In this document: piece by piece, positions 1-8,536 of the stretch
Layout: the number at the start of each line of letters is the position of its first letter
How positions within the stretch are numbered: the stretch's first letter is position 1
NCBI GenBank assembly: GCA_963169235.1
Contig: CAUJCX010000024.1
Span: forward strand, 1 to 64,000
DNA: 64,000 nucleotides
Direction: 5' to 3'
Source: Actinomycetota bacterium
GTDB taxonomy: Bacteria > Actinomycetota > Thermoleophilia > Miltoncostaeales > Miltoncostaeaceae
The notes under the pieces: generated by a model
The model's database searches: none
Seen by the model: the letters and a program-made list of their open reading frames with translations, nothing else
Told to the model about the DNA's origin: nothing
Translations under genes and position numbers: made by a program

Positions 1-1253
1 GCCAGGCCGCCCACGATGGTGCCGTTGACGCGGATGAACTGGAGGTCGCGGCCGACGTGCAGCTCGATGCGGCGAGCCGCATCGTGGCCGTCCCAGCGTT
101 CCACCGTGTCCGAGATGACGCTGGCCAGCTCGCGGCCGTACGTGCGCACCAGGAAGCCCGCGACGTCCTGGGCGCGGCCGTCGATGCGACGCCGCAGCTC
201 CGCGTCCGAGCCCAGGCGGCGGCCGAAGTCGCGCAGGGCCTCGTCGATGCGCTGCCGCAGCTCGCTGCGGGGGTCCTCGGCGCTCTGCAGCAGCACGGTG
301 CGGACGTGGTCCCACACGTCCACCAGGGCGGCCGTCACCTGCGGGTGCGTCACCAGGCCGGACAGCACCCGATCGGCGCGGCGCATGGTGTACGGATCGT
401 TCTGGAGGTCGCGCGCGAAGCGGGTGAGCAGGTCGTCGAGGCCCACGCGCACCTGGTGCAGGGGGTTGCGGCGCACGTCGTCCACGAACGCCATCACCTG
501 GTCGTAGACGTGCTCGGCGATGCGCTGGTTGACCCACCGCGGGGTCCACGTCGGCGCGCGTTCGAGCACGATGGCGACGACCCGCTGGTCGTTGTCCTTC
601 AGCCACGCGTGGAGGTTGTCGAGGCCCAGGTCGACGGCGCGGTGGTGGCCGCCGGCGTCGACGAGGCGCGCCAGGAGCCGGCCCGCCTGCGGGCTCCACG
701 AGCGCTGCGACAGCGGGCGCAGGATGATGTGCTCGAGCAACAGCGCCGCGTCGTCGTCGCGCAGGTTGCGCAGGCCGTGCACCGCGATGCGCGTGACCTC
801 GCCGCTGACGCGGTCGGCGTGGCCGGGCGCGGTGAGCCATTCGCCCAAGCGTCGTCCCACGTCGGCGCGGGCCACCTTCTCGCGTACGACGTCCTCGGCC
901 AGGAAGTTCTCGGCGACGAACTCCTGCAGGCTGCGCCCGAGCGCGTCCTTGCGGGTGGGGATGATGGCCGTGTGGGGCACCGGGATGCCCAGCGGGTGCC
1001 GGAACAGGGCGGTGACCGCGAACCAGTCGGCCAGCGCGCCGATCATCGAGGCCTCGGCGCCCGCGTTGACGAACCCGAGGAAGCCGTCGTCGCCGATGGT
1101 GAGCACGTACACCACGGCCGCGAACAGCAACAGGCCCGTGGCGACCGCCTTCATGCGCCGTAGGTTGCGGCGGCGCTCGTCGTCCGATCCGCCGCCCGCG
1201 GGCACCCTCATCGACGCGTCCTGTCCCTCGGCGGTGGCGCGGGCGGTCGTCAT
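1..1253 (-). CDS. DUF445 family membrane protein (C-terminus outside window)
   Basis: The minus-strand frame is open from the ATG at 1253 to the window edge, giving 417 codons; the C-terminus is missing. A hydrophobic segment at about residues 36-54 follows a basic stretch and is followed by the family signature GAEASMIGALADWFAVTALF with RHPLGIPVPH, which places it in the DUF445 (YjiN-like) family. The remainder is long, helical and charged, as usual in that family, and the visible part ends in the typical FIRVNGTIVGGL hydrophobic block, so little is probably missing. The biochemical role of DUF445 proteins is not established. A TAGGAT -10-like box lies 9 bases before the ATG, so the transcript would be almost leaderless. 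Confidence 0.9.
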   Translation of the reverse strand, partial: MTTARATAEGQDASMRVPAGGGSDDERRRNLRRMKAVATGLLLFAAVVYVLTIGDDGFLGFVNAGAEASMIGALADWFAVTALFRHPLGIPVPHTAIIPTRKDALGRSLQEFVAENFLAEDVVREKVARADVGRRLGEWLTAPGHADRVSGEVTRIAVHGLRNLRDDDAALLLEHIILRPLSQRSWSPQAGRLLARLVDAGGHHRAVDLGLDNLHAWLKDNDQRVVAIVLERAPTWTPRWVNQRIAEHVYDQVMAFVDDVRRNPLHQVRVGLDDLLTRFARDLQNDPYTMRRADRVLSGLVTHPQVTAALVDVWDHVRTVLLQSAEDPRSELRQRIDEALRDFGRRLGSDAELRRRIDGRAQDVAGFLVRTYGRELASVISDTVERWDGHDAARRIELHVGRDLQFIRVNGTIVGGL

Positions 1254-1262
1254 GTGGGGGCA

Positions 1263-1268
1263 ATCCTA
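1263..1268 (-). promoter_or_regulatory. -10 box (TAGGAT) for the DUF445 gene
   Basis: On the minus strand TAGGAT is followed by 9 bases and then the ATG at 1253. No Shine-Dalgarno sequence is seen, which fits a very short leader. There is no clear -35 box. Confidence 0.4.
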
Positions 1269-1325
1269 GCCCTCACCGCCCGCGGGCAGACACGCGGGCG
1301 CCGCCGAGCGCCCAGGCGGGCCTGG

Positions 1326-2831
1326 CTAGGCCTCGGGCGTGGGCACCACCACCGCCTCGGTGGCGCGCATCCGCCGCGCCCGCCGCTCGACGACGGCCAG
1401 CACCACCGCGGGCACCAGCGCCGACGCGCTCAGCCACACCACCCACCAGTGGGTGTACGCGTACGCCTCGGCCATCGCCTCGCGCACGGGCAGCGGCAGC
1501 GACGTGCGGGCGGCCGGGGGGACGTCGCCGTGGTGGCCGCCGCCGCCCAGCCTGCCGGCCAGGATCACCGCCAGCAGCGCGCTGCCGATGGACCCGCCGA
1601 CGCGCTGCAACACGTTCAGCTGGGACGTGGCGTCCGGGATGTCGGCGTGCTTCAGCGACGCGTACGCGGCGGCGAACGCCGGCATCATCGACCCGCCGAG
1701 GCCGATGCCGCGCACGAACAGCCAGATCATCAGCTCGGTCTGCGACGTAGTGGCCGTCAATTGCGTGAACGGCAACGTCGCCAGGCACAGGATCACGAGG
1801 CCGCCGATGGCCACCACGCCGCCACCGAGGCGGTCGGTGAGCCTGCCCGAGATCACCACCGCCAGCGCCGCGCCCGCACCCTGCGGCGCGATGCGCAGCC
1901 CGGTCTCGAGTGCGCTGAGGCCCATGGGGCCCTGCTCGTAAAGGGGGATCAGGATCATGCCGCCGAACAGGCCGGCGCCCAGCGCGAACGCGGTCACCGA
2001 TGCGGCGGCGAAGCCGGGGTTGCCGAACAGGCGCACGTTGATGAGCGGGCGCTCGCGGCGGGCGGCGTACGCGACGTACGCGCCGCTGAGGATGAGGCCG
2101 ATGACGATGGGCAGCCACGCGCGGGTGGCGGTGAGCGTGCCTTGGGCCCCCATCTCGGCCAGGCCGTACGTGATCGCCGGGATGCCGATGGCCATCAGCA
2201 CGACGCCCACGCCGTCGAGCGGCCACGCCCGGCCGGGTGCCTCCGTGGGCAGCAGGCGCATCGCGAGGTAGACGCCCGCGATCCCGACGGGCACGTTGAC
2301 GAAGAAGATCCACTCCCAGCCGACGTTGTCGACCAGCAGCCCTCCCAGGATGGGTCCCGCGATGGGGGCCAAGAGCATGGGGACCGCGACGATGCTCATC
2401 ACCCGCCCCATGCGCGCGGGCCCGGCGACGCGGGCCAGCATCATCTGCCCCACCGGCATCAGCAGGCCGCCGCCGACGCCCTGCAGCACGCGGAACGCCA
2501 CCAGTGACTCCAGCGACCACGCGAACCCGCACAGGGCGGAGGCCAGCGTGAACACCACCATCGACCCGATGAACACCCGCTTCGGGCCGACGCGCACCGC
2601 GAGCCAGCCCGACAGGGGGATCACGGCGGCCATCGCCAGCATGTAGCCGGTGACGATCCACTGGATGTCGCTGAAGCCGCGTTGGAACTCGATGGCCAGC
2701 CGGTCGAGCGCGACGTTCACGATCGTGGTGTCGAGCACCGACATGAACGAGCCCACCAGCACCACGGCGGCGATGCGGACGATCTCCGGGCTCAAGCCCC
2801 GCGACGGCGGCGGGGTGGGCGGATCGGCCAT
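1326..2831 (-). CDS. MFS multidrug efflux permease, DHA2 (EmrB/QacA) family
   Basis: A 501-residue polytopic protein. After a short cytoplasmic, Pro-rich N-terminus the first membrane helix leads into LDTTIVNVAL, the motif typical of 14-helix drug:proton antiporters. The loop motif GWLAVRVGPKRVF and many further hydrophobic helices follow, consistent with proton-driven export of drugs or lipophilic compounds. The reading frame extends 49 codons upstream, but the ATG at 2831 is chosen because MADPPTPPP directly precedes TM1 and a TACTGT -10 box lies 7 bases before it. The tail is charged. It is divergent from an aldo/keto reductase with about 80 bp between them. The substrate cannot be told from the sequence. 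Confidence 0.88.
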   Translation of the reverse strand: MADPPTPPPSRGLSPEIVRIAAVVLVGSFMSVLDTTIVNVALDRLAIEFQRGFSDIQWIVTGYMLAMAAVIPLSGWLAVRVGPKRVFIGSMVVFTLASALCGFAWSLESLVAFRVLQGVGGGLLMPVGQMMLARVAGPARMGRVMSIVAVPMLLAPIAGPILGGLLVDNVGWEWIFFVNVPVGIAGVYLAMRLLPTEAPGRAWPLDGVGVVLMAIGIPAITYGLAEMGAQGTLTATRAWLPIVIGLILSGAYVAYAARRERPLINVRLFGNPGFAAASVTAFALGAGLFGGMILIPLYEQGPMGLSALETGLRIAPQGAGAALAVVISGRLTDRLGGGVVAIGGLVILCLATLPFTQLTATTSQTELMIWLFVRGIGLGGSMMPAFAAAYASLKHADIPDATSQLNVLQRVGGSIGSALLAVILAGRLGGGGHHGDVPPAARTSLPLPVREAMAEAYAYTHWWVVWLSASALVPAVVLAVVERRARRMRATEAVVVPTPEA

Positions 2832-2838
2832 TCCGGTG

Positions 2839-2844
2839 ACAGTA
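2839..2844 (-). promoter_or_regulatory. -10 box (TACTGT) of a leaderless promoter for the MFS gene
   Basis: TACTGT on the minus strand, then 7 bases, then the ATG at 2831. It supports that start over the longer open frame. The intergenic space also serves the divergent reductase. Confidence 0.45.
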
Positions 2845-2910
2845 GCAGGGGGCGCCGGCACCCCGGCGTTAGTGTGGGACGCGCACGCCCCCACGCAGAA
2901 GGAGGCCCCC

Positions 2911-3750
2911 GTGAGCACGTCCGTTCCCGAGTGCGCCCTGAACGACGGCACCACGCTGCCGCAGATCGGGTTCGGCACCTGGCCGCTGAAGGGGGCCGAC
3001 GCCGAGCGCGCCGTCGCGTCGGCGCTGGCGTGCGGCTATCGGCTGATCGACTCCGCCGTCAACTACGAGAACGAGGAGGCCGTGGGCGCCGCGGTGCGCG
3101 CGGCGGGCGTGCCCCGCGACGAGATCCTCGTCGCCACGAAGATCCCGGGACGCTTCCACGCGCACGACCTGGCCGTCGCGTCGGTGGAGGAGTCGCTGCG
3201 CCGCATGCGGCTCGATCGGCTGGACCTGGTGCTCATCCACTGGCCCAACCCCAGCGTCGGGAAGTACGTGGAGGCGTGGCAGGGCCTCGTGGAGGCGCGG
3301 GAACGCGGCCTGGTGCGATCGATCGGCGTCAGCAACTTCACCGAGCGGCACCTGGACGACGTCATCGCCGCCACCGGCGTGACCCCTGTGGTCAACCAGA
3401 TCGAGATGCACCCCGCGTTCCCCCAGGCCGAGATGCGGCAGGTGCACCGGCGGCTGGGCATCGTGACGCAGGCGTGGAGCCCCCTGGGCAAGGGGGCGAC
3501 GCTCGAGAGCCCGCCGGTTGCCGCCGCCGCCCGCCGCCACGGGGTGACGGGTGGGCAGGTGGTGCTGCGCTGGGAGATCCAGCGGGGCGTCGTGCCGGTG
3601 CCGAAGTCGGCCGACCCCGGCCGCCAGAGCGAGAACCTCGACGTGTTCGGCTTCGCGCTCAGCGACGCCGAGCTGGCCGCCATCGACGCCCTGGGACGCC
3701 CCGATGGACGGCTGTTCGACGGCGATCCCGACACGCACGAGGAGATGTGA
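2911..3750 (+). CDS. aldo/keto reductase (2,5-diketo-D-gluconate reductase-like)
   Basis: A 279-residue NADPH-dependent aldehyde/ketone reductase of the AKR5-like type. The catalytic tetrad is visible as D47 and Y52 (LIDSAVNYENE), K77 (ATKIPG) and H110 (LIHWPNP). The family signatures GVSNF and VPVPKS, the latter near the cofactor phosphate site, are present. The GTG at 2911 is chosen because AGAAGGAGG sits 5 bases upstream; a longer frame to 2650 would run through the promoter region shared with the divergent efflux gene. The physiological substrate is unknown. Divergence from a drug exporter hints at detoxification, but that is only an inference. Confidence 0.9.
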   Translation: MSTSVPECALNDGTTLPQIGFGTWPLKGADAERAVASALACGYRLIDSAVNYENEEAVGAAVRAAGVPRDEILVATKIPGRFHAHDLAVASVEESLRRMRLDRLDLVLIHWPNPSVGKYVEAWQGLVEARERGLVRSIGVSNFTERHLDDVIAATGVTPVVNQIEMHPAFPQAEMRQVHRRLGIVTQAWSPLGKGATLESPPVAAAARRHGVTGGQVVLRWEIQRGVVPVPKSADPGRQSENLDVFGFALSDAELAAIDALGRPDGRLFDGDPDTHEEM

Positions 3751-3773
3751 CCGGGCGGCGGCGAGGCCGCTGA

Positions 3774-3793
3774 GCGGACAGAGCCCCGTCCGC
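3774..3793. terminator. short hairpin between convergent genes
   Basis: GCGGAC and GTCCGC form a 6-bp stem around an 8-base loop in the 51-bp gap between the convergent reductase and PH-like genes. There is no T-tract. It could be a weak two-way terminator. Confidence 0.3.
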
Positions 3794-3801
3794 CGGGCGT
3801 G

Positions 3802-4341
3802 TCAGCCCCGCCCGGGAGGTGGTGGTGGCCCGCCGCGCGGCTTGGGTGGAGGTGGCTGGCGCCGCGGCGGAGGCTGCGGCCGCGGACGTGGCTCGGGCGC
3901 CCGGTGCCGGGGCGCGGGCGGCGGAGCCTCGTGGCGCACAGGGGGCAGCGGCGTACGGCGCACCAGATCGGCGATGTGACGGGCGTCGCTCTTTCGTATC
4001 CAGGTCAGCTTCACCGGCTCCTCGCCGCCGTGGATCGTGAGCGTGCCCGGGCCCAGACGTCCTCCTGCGTCGATGCGAGTGATCTCCCGCAGGCCGCGGC
4101 TGACCAGCCGGTGCGAGCCGAACCAGCGCACGAAGACGATCACCCGCCGGTCGGTGACCGCGACGATGCACGGGTAGCGCCAGCGCCGCGCCGACACGCC
4201 CCAGTCCCAGTACGTCGCCTTGGCGATGTACGCCACGGGCTCGTCGCGTTCGAGGTGGGCCGGAAGGTGGCGCACCGACTTCCACACGCCGCGCAAACGG
4301 GAGGCCGCACCGGCGATCCGGGGGTCGAGCTGCGCGTCCAT
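3802..4341 (-). CDS. PH-like domain protein with Pro/Arg-rich tail
   Basis: A 179-residue soluble protein. Residues about 30-125 contain AYIAKATYWDWGVSARRWR, VAVTDRRVIVFVR and LREITRID, the strand pattern of bacterial PH-like domains (YokE/bPH type), followed by ARHIADLVRR. The last 45 residues are nearly all Pro, Arg and Gly and probably disordered. The ATG at 4341 is chosen because GGAGG lies 6 bases upstream; an in-frame ATG five codons earlier overlaps that Shine-Dalgarno. Bacterial PH-like proteins are mostly uncharacterised, and some act in envelope stress. No partner is evident from the neighbours. Confidence 0.72.
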   Translation of the reverse strand: MDAQLDPRIAGAASRLRGVWKSVRHLPAHLERDEPVAYIAKATYWDWGVSARRWRYPCIVAVTDRRVIVFVRWFGSHRLVSRGLREITRIDAGGRLGPGTLTIHGGEEPVKLTWIRKSDARHIADLVRRTPLPPVRHEAPPPAPRHRAPEPRPRPQPPPRRQPPPPKPRGGPPPPPGRG

Positions 4342-4427
4342 CACGTACCTCCCCATGGTGGCCTTCGGCGGCGACGTTACCGGCCCGCGCCGACCGCGGG
4401 CGGCGCGAGCAAACGACCGGCGTGCGG

Positions 4428-4787
4428 TCAGGCCCGCGGCGCGTACCGCCGGTGCAGCATCAGGTCGTTGCCCTCGGTGTCGCGGAAGAACGCCATGTGG
4501 CACACGCCGGTGTCGAGGGTGTCGCCCTCGAACGTCACGCCCTTGGCCTCCAGGTCGGCGCGCGTGGCGGCGACGTCGTCGACGTGCAGCGCGATGTGGC
4601 CGTTGTTCTGGGGCGCGAACGGCGCGCCGAACGATGCCGGCTCCCAGATGCCGAAGCACGTGTCGCCGACCCAGAACTCGAAGTCGGAGCCGTCGTCCTT
4701 CGCGAGACCCAGCGTGTCGACGTAGAACGCGATGGCGCGCGCGGCATCCTGAGCCGGCACGGCAACGAAATCGAGCCCGGTGATCAT
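4428..4787 (-). CDS. VOC (glyoxalase/bleomycin-resistance fold) protein
   Basis: A 119-residue single-domain protein of the vicinal oxygen chelate superfamily. The paired beta-alpha-beta-beta-beta units are readable: DFVAVPAQDAARAIAFYVDTLG, then HIALHVDDVAATRADLEAKG, and a C-terminal MAFFRDTEGNDLMLHRR. The His in HIALHV and the Glu in DTEGNDL are at positions that usually bind metal. The function may be a lyase, dioxygenase or resistance protein and cannot be chosen from sequence. The start at ATG 4787 has AAGGAG 7 bases upstream. It is divergent from the sulfurtransferase gene, with a gap of only 43 bp, so the promoters must be compact or overlapping. Confidence 0.85.
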   Translation of the reverse strand: MITGLDFVAVPAQDAARAIAFYVDTLGLAKDDGSDFEFWVGDTCFGIWEPASFGAPFAPQNNGHIALHVDDVAATRADLEAKGVTFEGDTLDTGVCHMAFFRDTEGNDLMLHRRYAPRA

Positions 4788-4830
4788 GCGTACTCCTTCG
4801 GCGGATGGGGTGTGGTGGAATGATGCGCGC

Positions 4831-5643
4831 ATGGTGCCCCCATTCGTCAATGCGGACTGGTTGCGCGAACGCCTCGGCGACGTGGTCGTAGCCGACTGCC
4901 GCTGGTTCCCCGACGGTCGCGACGGACGCGCGGCGTACCGCGCCGAGCACATCGCGGGCGCCGTGTTCGCCGACGTCGACCGCGATCTGGCGGCACCGTC
5001 GACGCGCGACGGCGGGCGGCATCCGCTGCCCTCCCCCGACGCGTTCGCCGCGGCGCTCGGCCGCCTGGGGATCGCGTCGCAGGACGTGGTGGTGGCCTAC
5101 GACGATGCGGGCGGCGTGTTCGCGGCGCGCCTGGTGTGGATGCTGCGGACGCTGGGACAGGACGCCGCGGTGCTCGACGGCGGCCTCGCGGGCTGGCCCG
5201 GCGGCACGGAGACCGGCGACGCGGTGCGGCCCGCCGTGGACGTCGCCCCGCGGCCGTGGCCGGACGCGGCGCTGGCCGATGCCGACGACGCCGGGTCGGG
5301 CCGTTTCGTCACGCTCGACGCCCGCACCCGCGAGCGGTTCGACGGCGCCCCGCATCCGCTCGACCCGCGTCCGGGGCACGTCCCCGGCGCGGTCAGCGCG
5401 CCCTGCGGCGGCAACCTCCACGACGGACGCATGCTGACCCCGGCCGGCCTGGCCGACCGCTTCCGCGGGCTCGGGGTCACCGATGCCGCGGGCGTGGTGG
5501 CGTACTGCGGCAGTGGCCTCACGGCGTGCCACAACCTGCTGGCCATGGAGTTCGCGGGCCTCGGCCGGGGACGCCTGTACCCCGGATCGTGGTCGGCGTA
5601 CGCGGGGGATCCGGCACGGCGAGTGGAGACCGGGTCCGGCTGA
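4831..5643 (+). CDS. sseA: sulfurtransferase (rhodanese / 3-mercaptopyruvate type)
   Basis: A 270-residue tandem rhodanese-domain protein of normal family length. The N-terminal domain carries VADCRWF and YRAEHIAGAVFADVD and lacks a catalytic Cys. The C-terminal domain has the active-site loop CGSGLTAC with C226, close to the CGSGVTA loop of mercaptopyruvate sulfurtransferases. It moves sulfur from thiosulfate or 3-mercaptopyruvate to cyanide or a thiol acceptor in the cytoplasm. GHVPGAVSAP is the usual second-domain signature. The ATG at 4831 places the rhodanese fold near the N-terminus; no strong Shine-Dalgarno is seen. The symbol follows the family and not a proven orthologue. Confidence 0.87.
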   Translation: MVPPFVNADWLRERLGDVVVADCRWFPDGRDGRAAYRAEHIAGAVFADVDRDLAAPSTRDGGRHPLPSPDAFAAALGRLGIASQDVVVAYDDAGGVFAARLVWMLRTLGQDAAVLDGGLAGWPGGTETGDAVRPAVDVAPRPWPDAALADADDAGSGRFVTLDARTRERFDGAPHPLDPRPGHVPGAVSAPCGGNLHDGRMLTPAGLADRFRGLGVTDAAGVVAYCGSGLTACHNLLAMEFAGLGRGRLYPGSWSAYAGDPARRVETGSG

Positions 5644-5696
5644 CCGGCGACGTCGGGGTAGCGGGTCGAGACGACCGGCCCAGGTGCGACCATCCG

Positions 5697-6176
5697 ATGG
5701 CGATGAACGCTCACGAGATGCCCCAGCCACCCGACGATGCCGTGATGTTCTGGGACGGCCACCCGTTCTCGAACTTCGAGCCGTCGCCGATCACGCTCGC
5801 GTGCCCGTTCACCGGACAGCCGCGTGAGTACGCGACCGTCGAGCACTACTTCCAGGCCTGCAAGGCGACGGCCCTGGAGGATCACGTGCACGTCGCCGCG
5901 CAGCCCTCCCCGCTCGAGGCCAAGACCGCCGGACGTGCCGTGGCGCTGCGCCCGGACTGGCAGGAGCGCAAGTACGACGTGATGGTGACGGCGCTGCGCG
6001 CCAAGTTCGCCCTCCCGCAGTTCCGCGACGCCTTGCTCGCGACGGGCGACCGCCCGATCGCCGAAGACAGCCCCTACGACTTCGAGTGGGGCATCCGCGA
6101 TGCCAACGGCGGTTACACCGGCAACAACCTGCTGGGCAAGGCGTTGATGGAGGTGCGCGCGGGTCTGAGGGCGTGA
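5697..6176 (+). CDS. NADAR family N-glycosidase (YbiA-like)
   Basis: A 159-residue protein with the NADAR fold. Recognisable blocks are FWDGHPFSNFEPSPI near the start, YATVEHYFQACKA, WQERKYDVMVTALRAKF, and the C-terminal DFEWGIRDANGGYTGNNLLGKALM. Family members of the YbiA/COG3236 type cleave the N-glycosidic bond of damaged riboflavin intermediates, and others act on ADP-ribosylated molecules. Without the fused RibA or RibD seen elsewhere, the exact substrate is open. It follows the sulfurtransferase by 53 bp on the same strand and may share its transcript. ATG at 5697 or the second ATG two codons later could be used. Confidence 0.88.
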   Translation: MAMNAHEMPQPPDDAVMFWDGHPFSNFEPSPITLACPFTGQPREYATVEHYFQACKATALEDHVHVAAQPSPLEAKTAGRAVALRPDWQERKYDVMVTALRAKFALPQFRDALLATGDRPIAEDSPYDFEWGIRDANGGYTGNNLLGKALMEVRAGLRA

Positions 6177-6320
6177 CCCGGACGGGTCGCGAGACGCATA
6201 CCCCAACGCCCCGGCCCGTCCCATCGCGCCCGTTGGCGTGAGGCGCGCAGCAGATGGCCGGCGACGGTGCGGGACCCGGCGCCGGGCCGACGGGCGGAGG
6301 CCGCGTCCGGCCGACCGGCG

Positions 6321-6326
6321 TACCCT
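6321..6326 (+). promoter_or_regulatory. -10 box (TACCCT) before the LLM oxidoreductase
   Basis: TACCCT lies 25 bases before the GTG start at 6352, leaving room for a short leader that contains the GAGGAGG ribosome site. No good -35 box is seen. Confidence 0.35.
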
Positions 6327-6351
6327 GGTGGCCCGTGACCGAGGAGGGCTC

Positions 6352-7476
6352 GTGCGACCGTTGACCATCGGGGCGCTCGGGATGACCCGTCCGCCCACCG
6401 ACGCCGTCGTCGCCCAGGCGCAAGGCCTGGAGAACGACGGGGTGGAGACCATCTGGTACTCCGACCACTTCCTGCACTGGTTCCCGCCCGGGGTGTGGAC
6501 CCAGGACCTGGTGCCCCACGCGGTGCCCGGCTCGACGCCCCACGTGTTCCTCGACCCCACCGTGCTGATGGCGACCGTGGCGCAACACACCCAGCGCGTG
6601 CGCCTGGCCACCGGGGTGACGGACGCGGTGCGCCGCCACCCCGCCGTGATCGCGCAGACGTTCCTGACGCTCGATCACGTCACGCGCGGACGCAGCGTGC
6701 TGGGCATCGGCGTCGGCGAGGCCGAGAACATCGTTCCGTTCGGGTTGCCGTACGAGCGCACCGCGTCGCGGCTGATCGAGGCCGTGGAGGTGATCCGCCT
6801 TCTGTGGAGCACGCCGGAGCCCGTGAGCTTCGACGGCGACCACTTCCGCCTGCGCGACGCCATCATGGGCGCGCGGCCGTACGGCGACGCGCCACCCGAG
6901 ATCTGGATGGCCTCCCACCGGCCGCGGGTGCTGGCCGCGACGGGACGCCTGGCCGACGGATGGTTCCCCGTCATCCTCGACGCCGACGAGTACGCCGCCC
7001 GGCTGGCCGAGCTGCGCGCCGCGAGCGTCGCCGCGGGTCGCCCCGCCGACGCGGTGCGCGCCGGCCTCTACGCGTGGCTGGTGCTCGCCGACACCGCCGA
7101 CGAGGCCGAGCGCCTGCTGGACGAGTCGCTGCTGTTGCGCCTGGTGGCGTTGACCGCGCCGGCCGAGGAGTTCGAGCGGGCCGGGTCGGCGCACCCGCTG
7201 GCGAGCCGCTGGGGGCTGCTCGACTTCGTGCCGACGGAGCTCACGCGCGACGAGGCGCTGGCCGCGGCGGCGGCCGTGCCGGCCGAGGTGATGCGCCGGT
7301 ACTTCATGCACGGGACGCCCGACCAGGTGGCCGCGCGGCTGGCCACGTTCCGGGGCGCGGGCCTGGAGCACGTCGACCTGGTGGACGTCGCCCCCCTGGG
7401 CGATCCGGCGATGGCGGCGTCGGCACCCGAGCGGCGCCGGGCCGTCATGGCCGCGCTGCGGGACGCGGCCGCGTAG
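6352..7476 (+). CDS. LLM-class flavin (probably F420-dependent) oxidoreductase
   Basis: A 374-residue luciferase-like TIM barrel. It begins RPLTIGALGM, typical of coenzyme F420-dependent methylene-tetrahydromethanopterin reductase relatives. Other landmarks are WYSDHF in the first loop, VRLATGVTDAVRRHPAVIAQTF, LGIGVGEAENIVPFG, and PPEIWMASHRPRVLAATGRLADGW, which is the characteristic cofactor-binding region. It should reduce or oxidise an organic substrate with F420H2 or FMN in the cytoplasm; the substrate is unknown. The GTG at 6352 is chosen for the GAGGAGG 4-5 bases upstream and because it aligns with the family start; the open frame upstream to 6238 is low-complexity Arg-rich. Confidence 0.85.
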   Translation: MRPLTIGALGMTRPPTDAVVAQAQGLENDGVETIWYSDHFLHWFPPGVWTQDLVPHAVPGSTPHVFLDPTVLMATVAQHTQRVRLATGVTDAVRRHPAVIAQTFLTLDHVTRGRSVLGIGVGEAENIVPFGLPYERTASRLIEAVEVIRLLWSTPEPVSFDGDHFRLRDAIMGARPYGDAPPEIWMASHRPRVLAATGRLADGWFPVILDADEYAARLAELRAASVAAGRPADAVRAGLYAWLVLADTADEAERLLDESLLLRLVALTAPAEEFERAGSAHPLASRWGLLDFVPTELTRDEALAAAAAVPAEVMRRYFMHGTPDQVAARLATFRGAGLEHVDLVDVAPLGDPAMAASAPERRRAVMAALRDAAA

Positions 7477-7489
7477 GGGATGTCCGCCG

Positions 7490-7518
7490 GGGGGGTGGGC
7501 CGCCACGGCCCGCCCCCC
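7490..7518. terminator. two-way hairpin terminator between convergent genes
   Basis: A 12-bp GC stem (7490-7501 with 7507-7518, one T-G wobble) closes a 5-base loop in the 52-bp space between the convergent LLM oxidoreductase and DUF937 genes. The symmetry would serve both strands; a T-tract is absent, as common in GC-rich actinobacteria. Confidence 0.65.
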
Positions 7519-7528
7519 GCACCGCACG

Positions 7529-8152
7529 TCAGCGGCGTCCGCCTCCCAGCAGGCCGCCGAGGATGTCGCTGATGTCGAGGCCGCCGCCGCCCTGCTTGGC
7601 GCCACCGCCGCCACCACCGCCCAGCACCTGGCCCAGCACGTCGGCCAGGCCGCCGCCGTGCGAGCCGCCCTGACGGCCGCTTCCGCCGATGATCTGGCCG
7701 AGGATGTCGCCCATGCCGCCCGACGGTGAGTCACCGCTGCCGCCCTTGCCCATGAGGCGCTTGGCCAGGTACGACATCACGATGGGCGCCAGGATCGGCA
7801 GCAGCTTCTTCATCAGGCCGCCGTCCGTGCCGCTGGCGCCGCCCAGCTGGTGCATCACCTGGTCCTCGTTGCCTCCGAACACGTGGCCGACGATCTTCTC
7901 GCCGTCCGTGGTGTCGACCCGATCGATGCTCTCGTCGCCGTCCAGCACGCCGTCGGCGAGCGTGCTGTTGTGCTGCCCGATGGCCTGGGCCAGCGACTGC
8001 TCGCCGGCGGGGTCCTTCGCGTTCTCCTGCATGCCACCGATGATGGCGGGGACGCCGAGGGAGATCGCCTTGCGGGCCTGGTCGGGGTCGATACCCAGCT
8101 GCGCGGCGATCTGATCGACCGGAACGTTCTGGATGATGTCGTCGATGTTCAT
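7529..8152 (-). CDS. DUF937 protein with Gly-rich repeat tail
   Basis: A 207-residue protein. Residues 1 to about 130 form the helical DUF937 (YidB-like) domain: DIIQNVPVDQIAAQLGID, KAISLGVPAIIGGMQENA, HVFGGNEDQVMHQLG, MKKLLPILAPIVMSYLAKR. The last 70 residues are Gly-rich and carry three copies of a nine-residue hydrophobic unit (DILGQIIGG, DVLGQVLGG, DILGGLLGG) separated by Gly/Ser linkers. No signal peptide is present. The domain's role is not known. The ATG at 8152 has GGGAG 9 bases upstream. Confidence 0.85.
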   Translation of the reverse strand: MNIDDIIQNVPVDQIAAQLGIDPDQARKAISLGVPAIIGGMQENAKDPAGEQSLAQAIGQHNSTLADGVLDGDESIDRVDTTDGEKIVGHVFGGNEDQVMHQLGGASGTDGGLMKKLLPILAPIVMSYLAKRLMGKGGSGDSPSGGMGDILGQIIGGSGRQGGSHGGGLADVLGQVLGGGGGGGAKQGGGGLDISDILGGLLGGGRR

Positions 8153-8363
8153 GGGCTTCGCGCTCCCCTGGTTCGCCGTGGGTACGGCGCACGGAAGCGT
8201 GGCGCCGCGAGGTGGTGGAACAGTATCCACCCACGTGACAATGGACAGGGGCGTGTGGGTTACCGACCCGGGCGCGCGTCCGGCCATCGGTGTGGCGACG
8301 CGGGTCGCCGTCGACGGCGAGAACAGCGGTGCGTGCAGGGGGTTCGCCCTGCCGGTGGTTGAG

Positions 8364-8436
8364 TGCCCCCGGCAGGAATCGAACCTGCGACACCAGGTTT
8401 AGGAAACCTGTGCTCTCTCCACTGAGCTACGAGGGC
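8364..8436 (-). tRNA. tRNA-Arg (anticodon CCT)
   Basis: On the minus strand the cloverleaf is complete: acceptor GCCCTCG pairs with CGGGGGC (one T-G pair), D stem GCTC/GAGC, anticodon stem CAGGT/ACCTG around loop TTCCTAA giving anticodon CCT for AGG codons, and T arm GCAGG-TTCGATT-CCTGC. The discriminator base is A and no CCA is encoded. A TATCCT box lies 8 bases upstream. Confidence 0.95.
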
Positions 8437-8444
8437 GCAGCGCC

Positions 8445-8450
8445 AGGATA
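8445..8450 (-). promoter_or_regulatory. -10 box (TATCCT) of tRNA-Arg
   Basis: TATCCT on the minus strand ends 8 bases before the first base of the mature tRNA. No -35 box is convincing. Confidence 0.4.
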
Positions 8451-8536
8451 CCGCCGGGACCGCCGCCCGGGTATCCGGGCCGCAACCGGCCGGCCGGGCC
8501 CCGCCCCGAGGGACGGAACCCGGACCCGCCGGGCGA

